From Combretum micranthum (lineage: Eukaryota > Streptophyta > Magnoliopsida > Myrtales > Combretaceae): DNA of 64,000 nucleotides. Below, piece after piece: positions 34,129 through 46,010 of the stretch (position 1 is the first letter of the stretch; each line of letters starts with the position of its first letter). A program made the translations under genes and the position numbers. Location of the stretch: the NCBI GenBank assembly GCA_024138025.1, contig JAMXBD010000815.1:496001-560000 (forward strand), in the 5' to 3' direction. Below the pieces are notes generated by a model. That model made no database searches. It was given only the letters and a program-made list of their open reading frames with translations, and was not told the DNA's origin.

Positions 34129-35955
34129 TGTAACGTCCTAAATTAAGGACATTACAACCCGTCATGTGTCATTCTCTTAAGAGAACATGCCAAGGCTATA
34201 AAATTTTATACTACAATCAAATAATAACAATAATATATAGTGCTCACATAAAAGGTACTTGTTTAACACATCTTGTAGGATTAAAACTCTTGAACACACA
34301 CTTGTTGGCATAAATTAAAGCCAACTTTAAAACAAACTTAAAACAAAAGGAAAACTTCATAATTTAGTCTTAGACCCATATAATAAGGAATCTCTCATAA
34401 ACATGAAAAGTTCAATAGGTTTTCAACTCAATCTCAAAGCAGTCTATATGGTCTAAATATCTGTAGGAATGTCCAATCCACTATTGTTCTCCCCAACATC
34501 CACAATTATATCAAAACCGGATATATCATAATAAATCGGATCTTTACTTGTTCATGAAAAAGATAATGAATGAAAGAAAAACGTCCAGTACGCTAAACCA
34601 CAAACAAATGCGTATGCACACTCAACATATATATTTACGTGCACTATTTCTAATGCAACATACATAGATTATTATCTTTTAAATTAGCCAGCAAACAACA
34701 CTGTTTAAGACCACTTGCAATTGGTCTTAAACCTGAAGTAACTCATGACTCTATAAAAAAATAACCATATAAAAAAAAAGGTAATTATACATATATTGGT
34801 GTTGGAGAATCATTCACACAACGCGACCTCTGCTAAAAACCTAATCTACTAAAATCATCTCTATGCACGAGTCCATTTGGGACAACGTCACACATAGATC
34901 ATTAGAGTGCCTAGTTAGTATCACACTCTACGTGATCTTTATTAACCAAAGCCAAACAAGCAGTAAACATAATTTCTTATTGTCATAAAGAATTAAATCA
35001 ATTTTGAATTATGATCCTACAACACATACAACAACAAGTCTAATCCTACAAGCACATATAGCAAACAAGGTAAGGTCGTACCTAAATCAGTTTCAAGGAA
35101 CAGAAACTCCAAATCACCAATTCTCCTTTAGAACAAAACTCAATTTCACTAAAACCTGATATTATAAACATAATAGCTTTCAATAGCATACACCATCATA
35201 TAAACCTAATCGCATATGTCATCTAATACCCTAATCTAAAAAGAAGCACAGATCCGCACATTTTTTCTTGATTGAAACACAAAATTCCTTCAAATAACAG
35301 ATTTTTCTCAACAAATCTCCCGAGCCCTATAATTCGTTCAATCCAATTTCAGACTAAAAGTCAACAAAATCATTTCTATAACAACATAAAGGTTAGGAAT
35401 ATTCAATCTTACCTGGAAATGATCTTTAATCCTTCTTGATTCTCCAAAAATGTAGATCTCTCAATCAAGGTAGGTCGTTCTTCAATTTCCCCTTCAAATC
35501 CAATGACAAAACCTAAGGAAAAGATAGATTCCTTTGAAACCTAAAGACAAAGTAGAGATTACTTACCTTGATTTGGATTCCTCAAACTCCTATGAATGCT
35601 AGCAGACTTGTAGAGATGATTTTCTAGGTTTATGGATGATTTTGAAGAAGGGGAAGCCTAGTTTATATAGAAGACAAGGAATAATTGTTTATATTTAATA
35701 AAGCCTCTTCATATTTAATAACGTCTCTTCATATTTAATAATGACGTCTCTTCGTTTTTAATAACGCCTCTTTATCTTTAATAACGTTTTTTTATCTTTA
35801 ATGATGTCTCTTCATCTCCATTCACGCATCTGATAATTGACAAAACAAAAACTGAAAAAAAAAATTAATTAAACTTTAGGGTTGGCCATAAATCCTCTTA
35901 TTATATCGAATGACATATTTGCCGTTCAATATAAAATATTTATTTGTTTATCACA
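34129..35955 (-). mobile_element. Gypsy-type 3' LTR (1,827 bp)
   Basis: Read on the minus strand the LTR starts TGTGATAAACA at 35955 and ends GGACGTTACA at 34129. Just upstream (35956-35968) is the purine tract GGGAAGAG, which with TTTGAAGGACGAAAGTTTC before it looks like the end of a polyprotein followed by a PPT, as in plant Gypsy elements. A TATA-like TCTATATAAAC is near 35665. The last 28 bp (34129-34156) form an almost perfect palindrome (GTAACGTCC against GGACATTAC). No second LTR is present, so only the 3' end of the element survives. No protein-coding sequence remains. Confidence 0.7.
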
Positions 35956-37255
35956 TCTCTTCCCTCCTAAAAGAAACTTTCGTCCTTCAAAGTTACTTGG
36001 ATTACTGTAACTCTTTTTAAATCCTTGTTTCCAACTCTGTAATCCATGCTTCCATCTGCTTTTCGGCGTTTAAGTTGTTTTCTGCTCAATTGCTAGTCTC
36101 TTACACATATTTACTTATTGTCAGAACTTCTTTCCTTACTTTCTCAAATAATTATATTTATCGATTACAATACAAGTCAATTGATGTCTCCATAACTCCT
36201 AGCTTTTACTTCTCAAATTAGGTTCATTCTTCCACAACTACATGACATGCCACCAAAATATAAGATAAACTTATCAATATTATCCATCATGAAATCTTTC
36301 CTTTTTTTATTAGCTTTTCTATTGAAAATCTCCCTTGTATTTAATCTATAAATCATTCCCTCAAGTGACATTTAGAAAGTTGAAAATCTTACAATTATAA
36401 TTTCAATATTAAATTCTAGATGTTTGAACCTTACATTGACCTGAAATTTCACATGTTACTATGTCATACACACTTCTATTAATTCAACTTAGTTTTTACC
36501 ACTATTGCTCTTCATCAAAGCTCTTTTGTATCACTTTTATTTTATTCATATAATCCCAAAATATTCATTAACTAACTATATCGTTTCCAATGCACTTTCT
36601 TAATTCTTAATATTCTTCCTTTGTATTTATCACCAATATATAGATGAAGACTAAAGATTGACACTTATGGTATTGATAACTCTTTTAAAATCAATAGATG
36701 ACTTCCAACCCTCTCTTTAATGTTATTACTTCTAGCGTTCCAACATTTTCTTGATAATCAACTTCTCAAGGGCATATTGTCTTTGCATTCATTATTCTAT
36801 AAATCTATCCGTGATGTTTTTAGATTATATGATTATTCTATACTTTAATGGAGCATCCTCCTATTCTTATTTAATTTGTTTCTCAGTAAAAGATTTCCCT
36901 TTGATTGAATACTTATATTATTTTAGCTACTAAACAATTGTCACACTTTTCAATTTGAACATATAGCATTGTGATCTTTATACTTCTTTAATCTCACCAC
37001 TGATTCTTCTTAATCATCCTACTTCATTCTTCTTCAATCTTTCCACCTTCCAGATATCAAATTCATTTGCTATAATTCTCCACTCTAAAACTGTTCATCA
37101 TATCTCCCAAAATTACTATTTCATTGCTATATATATATATATATATATGACTTCGGATATTTACATTCTCGTCTCTATTTATGTCTCTTTCCTCTATTAA
37201 ATATATCAAATTCCCTAAAGGTTATTTTATTTTACCATTTCCCAAAACATTTATA
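35956..37255 (-). mobile_element. Internal remnant of the Gypsy-type element
   Basis: It adjoins the PPT of the 3' LTR. The plus strand is T/C-rich and the minus strand A/G-rich, as expected for a long non-coding 3' region of an LTR element. An (AT)n run is at 37129-37149. No frame with a domain is seen. The boundary at 37255 is set by the start of the 37256-37380 repeat. Confidence 0.45.
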
Positions 37256-37740
37256 TTGTTTGTTATTGCTTGATGTGTGGTTTAGTCAAGTTGCTTCATC
37301 AAGCTGTGATTTTGCTCGCACCCCTATAGTTTTTGTGCAGGAATAATGCTTACTGGGATTGGGTTAGGAATGTGTGAAGAGTGCTTCTTCAAAGGACTTC
37401 TTGAAGTTAGAAAGTTACGTCATGTGTAAGATGAACTTATAATACGAATTAGATTAATTATATAATCATTTGAGATTTTTTATTATGTAGGTTAAGAATC
37501 TAATATTACTATTTGGTAGCATATCCAATTCTCTACAATCATTGTGATATGTGAAAGTTTCGATATCTCATAAATTATATTCATAATAATTAAAAATATG
37601 TGTATAACACAATGAGATGATAGTTAATTATAGTCTTGCAAAAACTAACTTGCAATGCAATCTTCATATCGTAGGTGCACAAGTGATATGACGACTTAGT
37701 GAAATCCTATTATGCCCTCTTTAGGGTCATTATGTCAAAT
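37256..37740 (+). mobile_element. LTR copy B, final segment
   Basis: It contains the second copy of the direct repeat (37256-37380), then sequence matching copy A: GAAAGTTTCGATATC near 37553 and GGTGCACAAGTGATATG near 37674 correspond to inverted 7690 and 7575. The end near 37740 is approximate because copy A and B lose similarity there. Confidence 0.65.
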
Positions 37741-38300
37741 GCTCTAATAGCTAGTTGGAAAATACAATAGACTTCTTGCAACTTATTCAAGCTACTTTGA
37801 GTATTCTACATCACCTGAGCATTCTATGCTTCAAAATGTTGGAACCTTTTGTCAATGGGTCTACGCTTACAAACCTTTTGTGCCAACCTACCCAAAAACA
37901 ATACTAAGAGGCTTTACACAAGTTCAGGCCACTTCAACTTTATTGGGACTACCTTGCAAATATAACCACGTCACATTCTACATAAGTTTTATTTTTTATT
38001 TTTTTTTCAATTAAGTGTAAGTTAACTTTAACAAATGAGTAATTATGAAATATATCTCCTTATCAAAATTCATATTGAACCCACTGTTCAACATTACCTT
38101 TTCGTACTGCTATGTAGTTTTAAACCACTTCAACTTTATTTAGACCATTGGGCAAATATAACCATATCACATTTTGTATATGTTTGTTCTAATTAAGTGT
38201 AATTGAACTTTAACAAATGACTAATTATGAAATGTATTTTGTTATCAAAATTTATATTGAATCAGTTCAACATTACCTTTTCGTATTGCTATATTTCCTG
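37741..38300 (-). repeat. Two tandem fragments of a Copia-type LTR end
   Basis: About 37929-38113 and 38125-38293 are two related copies at period about 196. Each starts CCACTTCAACTTTATT and ends GTTCAACATTACCTTTTCGTA, and each contains AATTAAGTGTAA and ATCAAAATT(C/T)ATATTGAA. The latter part matches the LTR start of the gag-only element at 47216 and 51110 (minus strand TGTTGAAC). They look like two LTR-end remnants of that family in tandem. A weaker third piece is near 38545. Confidence 0.5.
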
Positions 38301-39248
38301 AATATATGCATCCCTTAAATACTAACTTTCAATATTAACAACTAATCAAACAAAAAGGTTTTAAAAAAAAGGATGAATAACTATTCATATTATATATTAC
38401 GTTAAAATTTATTATAACAATTTATTATCAACTATATTATAATATATTATTTTGGAAATGTTTTGTTATCATAAATTTTTATATTAAAATTTTATGGAGA
38501 GCCACCAATATATATAAATATGTACATGGGGTATATCTTCGGCATTACCTTTTCATATCCTTATATTTAAAAAAAAATCATTATTATTTTAATAAAATGG
38601 AAAAGCACCACATCAATACTAACTTTTAATATTGCATAAGTTTTATACAACACGACTCTTAATTTTTTTTAAAGTTATTTATGACTTTTTATATTTTCCT
38701 GAAAATATTAATCATTCATATTTCATAATTTAAAATATTATCTATACCTTTTCATTAATTTAAAAACATATCTTTGTACATAAAATTATAGAAAAGTTAT
38801 AATAATTCAAAAGATTATAATTTTTTAAATATTATATTATTCTATATATATCTATAAATAATCATATATACTAATATATATTACATATATATAAATATTC
38901 TTTAAAACACTGCACATTGTATGGGTTCTCACCAATGTTATATGAAAATAAAAGTACCATATTATCATAGCATCATTCAATTTTTATTTTCACTTGATAT
39001 TGTATTTTTCTTTTCTCCATTAATTACAATCAGCGAGAGGGGATTATTGAACCTTTACCATTTTCACATAAGAGGACAACTTTCATATTTTCTGGACCAT
39101 ACAGCCAGACTTTGACTCCCCTTTTTTCCAACAAAAATTTTGATTTATTCCCTTAGTTTTTTCCATCCTCATTATTGTTTTCCAAATGAAAAGAAATCAC
39201 GGAGTATGGGAATCATGTGTAGCCCATGTAGAGTTAGCGTACAAGTAG
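38301..39248. other. Very AT-rich intergenic sequence
   Basis: Alternating A/T stretches and TATATA words, no domain-bearing frame. The 64-codon frame 38921-39115 has no recognisable similarity. Confidence 0.4.
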
Positions 39249-39550
39249 GGTCCTCCTAGACATGAGTGACAGGCTAACCCGGCTCGAAATCGGCCCAAAA
39301 TACCAGATCAATGTTAGCATGACTTGGAACCGGATCGGCTGTACATGGGCCGGATTACGATGCATCAACCTGTGTTATTTGACACAATTTTTTTTCAATT
39401 GCGACTTGCCAAATCTGCCGGGTTAGAGGATCGGCAGTGTTGATCCATTTATGACCTTGCTATTTACCGAGTTACTGATCCCGGCCCGTTAGTGCTAGTT
39501 CAAGCCAAGTCACGGATCCAACCTAAGCCATGTCTAAGGAGGATAGTCCT
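39249..39550. mobile_element. GC-richer MITE with inverted ends
   Basis: TCCTCCTAGACATG at about 39251-39264 is mirrored by CATGTCTAAGGAGGA at about 39530-39544 (one extra base). The interior is notably richer in G+C than its flanks, with CCGG, GGCCCG and CGGATC words on both strands. It has no coding capacity. The target duplication is not clear. Confidence 0.55.
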
Positions 39551-40493
39551 CTTATTCTTATAGATTTTCTGTTTTATAAGCTGTTTGGATTTTTAGATTT
39601 TTATATGTATTCGTATCTATATGTATTTAATCCGTAATTATAATTTATTTATATTGAATATATTTAGTTAGTTTATAGAAAAACTATCAGTTTTTTATTA
39701 ATCTATATTTTTTAATAAACATATACTTTAAAATGATAAATAATTATGTCAAAATTTATAGAATATGGTGAAAATAAATAAATAATTCAGTTGCATGCTG
39801 TGTAAGTCTAAAGTGTGATAAAAGAAAGCTCAATGGACGAGGAAGAAATTTCAAAAAGTCAAAAAGAAACTTTAGAGGCGGATCACCGAATATTAAGCCT
39901 AGGGCAACAATAGGAAGAAGACCTTGATTTTCGCGAATGATTCAACGACCGTAGATTTGAGGGACAATCATGTAAACTTTATGCTAATGATTTGATAAGA
40001 GGAAAGAATTTGGAGATGAGAAACTTGAAGGAAAAAATATATATATATATATATTTACATATATATTGTTTGAATAGTACAAAAAAAATTAGCAGAACGG
40101 ATTTAGATGCTAAAGTTTTCTCTTAAGGCCCCTAAAAACCATTATTTTCATAATTTTTTTTCTTTCCCATCCTTCATTATCCTAGTAAAAATTTCCACGG
40201 CACTAGCACCATCAACTAGGCTGTCTAAATAATTATGAGACTGTTGGAATGTTTCATTTTCAAATACTTTTGACATATTATTTTTATCATTTTTAATATA
40301 CATAGAAAAAATAAATATTTTTATTCATAAGTAGATTAAACATATAACATACAGATACAAATCAAATATAGATAAAATACAAATAAAAACTAGATAATTC
40401 AAACAGTATAGATGAATGTAATATGAGTTGAAGTGGTTTTATCATGAGTTCCATAGTCTGACTAATGGGATTGTAGAAAAACTTATTGTTTTA
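39551..40493. other. Intergenic, AT-rich
   Basis: 39560-39760 and 40250-40420 share AT-rich wording with 12680-12880 and 52565-52740 (an old MITE family). A TA dinucleotide run is at about 40037-40052. No gene is seen. Confidence 0.35.
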
Positions 40494-40926
40494 CAATGTG
40501 TTTGGCAATATTAAAGGATAGGAACTAGTAGAAAGTTATGTAAATCGAAAGAAAAGGACAATAAAAGAAAAGAAATCAGTGGAAAGAAAATTTCACTTGT
40601 GTTTTTGGTAATGAAAGTAGAAATGGGTAGAAATGGTTGGAAGTAGAAAAATAATATGACTAAAATTTATTTTTCCTTTCCTTCACTTTTAAGGACATAT
40701 TTCTCATTTTACCCTATTTCCATTCCTTTCCTCGCTTTTAAGGACATATTTCTCATTTTACCCTACTTCCACTCCTCTCCTTCCATAAAACTTTGAGCTG
40801 CCATACTGGAAATTCTTCATCCATCTTCATCAGCTTTTATTCTTCATTAAAAAGCCAAATGTAAAGTTTCCTTTGATTTCCACGTCTCTTTTTTGTCTTA
40901 AGTTTCCGTCATTGCCAAACACTGCG
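40494..40926. mobile_element. Tourist-like MITE (PIF/Harbinger), TTA target duplication
   Basis: The 16 bp ends CAATGTGTTTGGCAAT and, inverted, CGCAGTGTTTGGCAAT match at 13 of 16 positions, including 12 in a row. TTA flanks both sides (40491-40493 and 40927-40929), the hallmark target duplication of PIF/Harbinger. The element is 433 bp and non-coding. Inside, a 49 bp unit is tandemly duplicated (about 40685-40782). Confidence 0.8.
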
Positions 40927-41803
40927 TTAATCAAAATTTGTACTGGACAATTAGTTGTTATTACCTTAGGTTTTCATCCTTGATTAGTCCTTAGATATCG
41001 TTGAGTTTACTTAATACTATAATCAATTTACTTTTTACTCCATTTTGGGCATCCCCATCGTGACATTTAGTCACATGTACTTGAAAGCTATCTTAAATTA
41101 TTGAGACAAATTGTAAACTTGTCGTAGACTTTGTAAATCTTACAAACTAAGATTACTAAACGGAGTTTCTTGGAGTCTGAGTGAAGTTGTCTTAAATAAT
41201 AGAATGGGAGCTTTTAAGGAGCTTCATCAGGATGCAAATGTACGAGTGTTCCAACGAAGTTTTTTGCTGCAAAAAATCGAAGTTATTGTGGAGCTTTGTC
41301 CAATTGCCCTGTTGGGTTCATCTAATTGAATCTATGTCTTCCCAGAAACTTTAGTTTCTCAAAGGTTTATTTGTGGAGATGGATCAGGAATAAAGCCTGC
41401 AATTTTGGGTCTCATCATTTTTATGTTTGGAAATGGTTTTCGAAACCTTGGATCGGATTCCGTTTTAGAATTTGATTCTTGCAATTAAGAGGCAGAATTG
41501 ACTCCATCACATCTCGTTATTAGAAAATTTACGAAAATGGGCTTTTAATTTGTAATGTATATTTGTTTATCCATGGATTAAGGAATTTTTTCTTCTTACA
41601 AACACTACTATAGTACATTAGTATAATTAATGATTTCATAGACATTTATAAACATAAGAATTGATTTTTATTTTTCTTTCCTTTTCTTTTCCTCTTTTGT
41701 TTCATTCAATTCTCAAATGCCAAGTATATTTTTTCTCTCAAATCCATGTACTTATCAATGCATTTGTTGTAGTTAATCGTAATTAAAACCCCTCCGTATT
41801 TTA
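40927..41803. other. Intergenic; no gene supported
   Basis: A short frame at about 41203-41328 (MGAFKELHQDANVRVFQRSF onward, 41 codons) lies in a slightly GC-richer patch. I see no domain and no splice context that would make it an exon. Confidence 0.35.
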
Positions 41804-41811
41804 TTTTGAGT

Positions 41812-42232
41812 AGAGCTGCAAATGAGTCAAGTTAGGATGGTACAATGTTAATAAAAAGCTCGAGCTTGATCAAGCTAATGATTTTAAGCTCAAGCTATCC
41901 GGCTTGAAGTAACATTACTTAAACTCGAACTTGACTCAATTAAATTTGTTTAGACTCAATTTATTAAACAAATACTTTTAATTTTAATTAAAATAATATT
42001 AATATATAGACTCGATTCGAATTTGATTAATATCTATACTCAACTCGAGTTTGACTAGACCCACAAGCTAATTGAGTTAAATATATGAAGTTTTGAGCTT
42101 GACTTGATGAACTACCTGAATAGCTTGAGCTTTAGGTTGACTCAACTATTCTTGAATTGAATTTGAGTAAACATAAAGCCGAGTTTGAATAGTTTGTGAA
42201 TAGTGACTAGTTTCATTCATTTGCATCCCAAG
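41812..42232. mobile_element. hAT-like MITE with 8 bp target duplication
   Basis: The left end AGAGCTGCAAATGAG and the inverted right end CTTGGGATGCAAATGAA share GCAAATGA. A perfect 8 bp direct duplication TTTTGAGT flanks the element (41804-41811 and 42233-42240), the size expected for hAT. The interior is full of GAGCTTGA/TCAAGCTC-type words on both strands. It is 421 bp and non-coding, and related to 298-630. Confidence 0.75.
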
Positions 42233-42240
42233 TTTTGAGT

Positions 42241-43191
42241 GGTTGAATAATTATTTATAAAAGAAGAATAACAATTATAATAACTAAAGCATGCTAATCC
42301 TCTTCTCTCTCTCTCCTCCCCCCTCGTGTAATTAATTGCATTAAATTAATTAGGTGTAGCTTCCATAAGAGATAATCTACACTTCCATTGGGTTGCATTT
42401 CACCCTTGCTGAAGATTAATGCCATGGTAGAGATAATCGAACATCTTGTTCCATGTGGTGTGCATGGTTTAGCGTTTTAGATCTCATAATCAACAAACAA
42501 AGTATCATTTCTCCATAGAGAGCGGCCAGTATGTCAATATGAGAAATCAAATGTATTTGGTCAAGAATGTTACCATTATGTTGCTAAGGTTATAGAGTTG
42601 GCATGGTTTGTGTGGAAAGAGAGGCGCCATCCTTTTATAGTGATTTCTCCTAACCTTTAACTCTATTGTATTTGCTATTTGATCATGGTGGAGGGAGAAA
42701 GAAGAACTTTTGAAAGTTGATTTGGGAAACATTTAAAGCATTTTAGATCCTTTTACAAAAGGTCACATGCAATCAATTGCTCCTTTTAGTAAGAAATGAG
42801 ATGTATTATGGGGCACGATAAAGAAGAGGCAAAGTGTGGCTTTTGATAAGAGCTTTATGGGTCTTGAGGAGTAAGGTTATGGAGAGGCAACTTATGGCGT
42901 TTAAGGTGAGTTTTATGGGATTATCTTCTATGGCTACCATGTAAGGAGTTATTGTAAGGGCTGCAAATAGACTTATAACGGAGTAACCTTTTGTATACAA
43001 CTAGAGGGCATGAGGGTAATTAAGCAGTAATGTTTAGACCCTTGTTTTTTTTTTTTTTCTAATGGTTCAATTAATGAGATTGTCTAGCATTTAACATTGG
43101 AAGTTCTTCTTACATCAACAGTTATAATTATCATAAAGATTAGGTAACAAACTTAATGATCTCACCACGATATTGTAGAAGTTTGTTTTGT
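42241..43191. other. Intergenic, less AT-rich, no recognised gene
   Basis: Two minus-strand frames (42547-42732, 61 codons; 42806-43000, 64 codons) lie in a stretch of more normal composition. Neither has a domain I know; they could be remnants of one gene fragment or chance. A CT-rich run is at 42301-42320. Confidence 0.35.
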
Positions 43192-43469
43192 TTTGTTTTA
43201 AGGTAAATTACATGGAAACCTTCTGAAAAGTTTTGAAATTACACGAACCCTCACTTTTTTAAAAAGTCAACAGTTACCCCTTAAAGTAGGTGTGGGGCCC
43301 ACATCTTTTATGAGCTTCTACCCATGTGTATTTTTTTTCTTGACATAAAAAATGCCACCCCATGATATTTATTAATCAAATAATCACGTTTGTTTGCAAA
43401 TATTTGCAATCCATTTGACATTATTAGACTTAAACTCTTATTAAGGAGATAAAAAATTATTGATTAAGA

Positions 43470-46010
43470 ATGATTAAGATACACACTTTCATTGCTCATT
43501 ATGAAGGTTGTGTATATAATGTTGAAGATGTTAAACCACAAGAATATTGCTTTTGTGATATGGTGAAGGCAACGGTAGAGGTTATGCCTAGGTTAATCAA
43601 CAAGTGTGTGGGTTCAACGGTCCATTCAAGTATTTCGAATTCAAAAAATAAAATGGTTGCAGACTCGAACGAAACTATGATCAACATGTTTAATATAAAT
43701 TATGGAATAAAAGAAATTGACATGTACATGTCGTAGGTAATTCGAATTTCAGAAGGATTAAACTTTATTAAAGAAGGATGTTTGACTCATAAGGGTGACT
43801 ATAGATTGTCTTAGTCTATTCCCCTATCAACCATGGAGGTAAGACCTTATCCTACGGAAGATGAAACATTTTTCTTTTTTATAGCAGTGATGAAGAGTTT
43901 ATGTGTAATTAAAGTAAAAGTGATACCTAATGTACTAGTTATTCATCTAGTGATCTACTTGCTTTAGAAAATGAAACTGAAAACAATAATGATGGATGGT
44001 TAGTTCATGATAAGGATAGTGGAGTCGAGACTCATGTTTTGGAAGAAGATGATGTGAATGACGCTAGCAATTATAAAAAATATAGTGTAGGGATTAACAT
44101 AAGAGGGTTGGAGTTAGGTGGTTATTGGAGATGGGAAAGTGAAACTAATGGAAAAATTATTTTGGAAAAGGGTTGCATGTTCGTAGATGTTAACGAGTTC
44201 AAGAAAGTATTAAGGGAATATGTAATTCAAGAAGGATTTGAAATACTTAGACTTAAAAAAAAGTGAAGCATCATGTTATAGCTATTTATGCACCTGAAAA
44301 TTCTCCAAGGAGAATTCATGCTTCTATCGTACTTAAACAAAGTTATTTCATTATCAAGACATTAAATCCACAACATACTTGCATTAGAAGTGGAAACAGA
44401 TTTGATTAACTTCTAAATGGGTTGCTGGTCGGTTACTAGATGAATTATCTATCGATATCAGCATGAATTATGATCTCATGTATCAATAGGTCAATACAAA
44501 GCTTTTGCATAGATCCTTCCCGACGTATGTTATATAGGGCAAGGACAAAGGCAAAGAAGATAATTAAGGGAAGTCATGAAGAAGAGTATTCACTTTTGCC
44601 TAGATATGCTAACCCTTTTAGAGAACACAATCGAGATAGTGTTTTCAAGATACAATATTGGGATAGGACAGAATGGTCAACATCACTTCCTAGATTCAAA
44701 CGTGCATTTATATGTTCTGAGGCTTACAAAGTTGTTTTTATAAAAGGATGCTGACCTTTTTCTTAGGTTGGATGGGTGTCATTTAAAAGTCAATATGGTG
44801 GTGTACTCCCATCGGCGATTGCACTTAATGGTAATGGAGGTTTGTTCCTACTGGAATTTGCTGTGGCTGAGAAGGAGCACGAGGATAGCTGGGAGTGGTT
44901 CACTTAAAGGCTTCAAGAGGTCTAGGACTAAATTATGAAGGATCCACACTTACATTTGTGAATGACAAACAAGAGGTATATATCTAATAGTGTTCTTAGA
45001 TTTGTCGTACATTAAATGAATTGCGAAATTAAATTACATTAAACAACTGCTTAACAATTTCTACAATGTAGGGTTTATCTAATGCAATCACAAAGTCTTT
45101 TCCATTAGCTTGACAAAGGAATTGTTGTAGACACATCTATAGAAACTTTAAGACAAAGCATCGTTGCTTGAATCTTGGAGTGGATTTTTGGATCGCTGTT
45201 GAAGCATACACTAAGTGAGATTAAAAAGTTTCCATGAGACAAATGGAGATGCATGATAATGAAGCTTCTCAATGGTTCTTAAAGATGGAAGTTAGATAAT
45301 GGGCAAGGTTTGCATACAACCTAATGTGCAAAGTAGATCATATTACAAATAATATGATAGAGAGTTTCAACAATTGAGTTGGTAAGATTCATAATAAGCC
45401 AATTATCTAGTTATTTGAGGCATAAAGATTGAAGTTTACCTCAAGACTTCAACATTGATTCCAACAACGGTGTACTTGGCAGACTTGATTATGTAAACAT
45501 GTTAGGCAAATAGATGTGATTTTGATTGAAGCTCGATTGTGTCAAATTACACCCACTGGTAGAGGAGAATTTCAAGTTCATGTTGGGGGTAAAAACTTTG
45601 TAGTGAGCTTAGAAACTTGAAGTTATAATTGCTTTAAATGGGAACAAAGTGAAATCCCATGCAAGCATGTCGTAACTTGCATTGTGTATGGGGGCAAATA
45701 TCAATATTGCCATGCATACTTTCTTAAGGAGAGATAGCTAGATGCATGTAGTCACATAATTCATCTAATGCCAGACATTAGCACGATTGAGACGACTACA
45801 AATATACTCCCTTCCCATCTACACTTTCTTCTAGGAAGACCCAGAAAAGATAGAAGGAAAGAATCGGGTGAGACTAGCTTTGAGAGCTTAAGTTGAGAGA
45901 AGAGAACACTCCAGTGCATAAATTGTGATAAGCTAGGTCATAATTCTCATACATGTCAACGAGCACCAATGAGAGATAAGTATGTGAAGAAGGTATAACT
46001 TTATATTTCC
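43470..46010 (+). pseudogene. MURA-like transposase pseudogene
   Basis: Fragments appear in order. 43470-43736 is the N-terminal region. 44039-44266 ends with the MuDR plant-domain motif FVDVNEFKKVLREYVIQEGF, continuing after a frame change to about 44400 (HTCIRSGN). 44470-44754 carries SRRMLYRARTKAKKIIKGSH and WSTSLPRFKRAFICSEAYKV. The catalytic LDGCHLK is at about 44769-44790, followed by EFAVAEKEHEDSWEWF near 44860. 45630-45690 has the SWIM zinc finger (CFKWEQSEIPCKHVVTCIVY), and 45830-45990 the C-terminal GRPRKDRR and a zinc knuckle C-x2-C-x4-H-x4-C (CINCDKLGHNSHTC). Stops and frameshifts interrupt it throughout. SWIM plus zinc knuckle is typical of plant MURA-like proteins. Confidence 0.92.

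Larger units (their letters stand above)
27754..37740 (+). mobile_element. LTR family copy B, with nested insertions
   Basis: This second copy of the long LTR family of 7453-11955 lies in the opposite orientation. It starts near TGTAATCTACG at 27754. Homologous segments are 27754-32598, 33986-34128 and 37256-37740; the stretches between are nested elements (32599-33980, and 34129-35955 with 35956-37255). No internal coding region belongs to this family. The short frames in this interval (29765-29947, 30376-30624, 30823-31032, 32714-32941, 36751-36933) have no domains and do not correspond to anything conserved in copy A. Confidence 0.7.

Noticed and set aside
42547..43000. Two minus-strand frames of 61 and 64 codons as one gene
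   Set aside because: No shared domain, no clear intron between them, no start or promoter context; kept only as an unassigned stretch.
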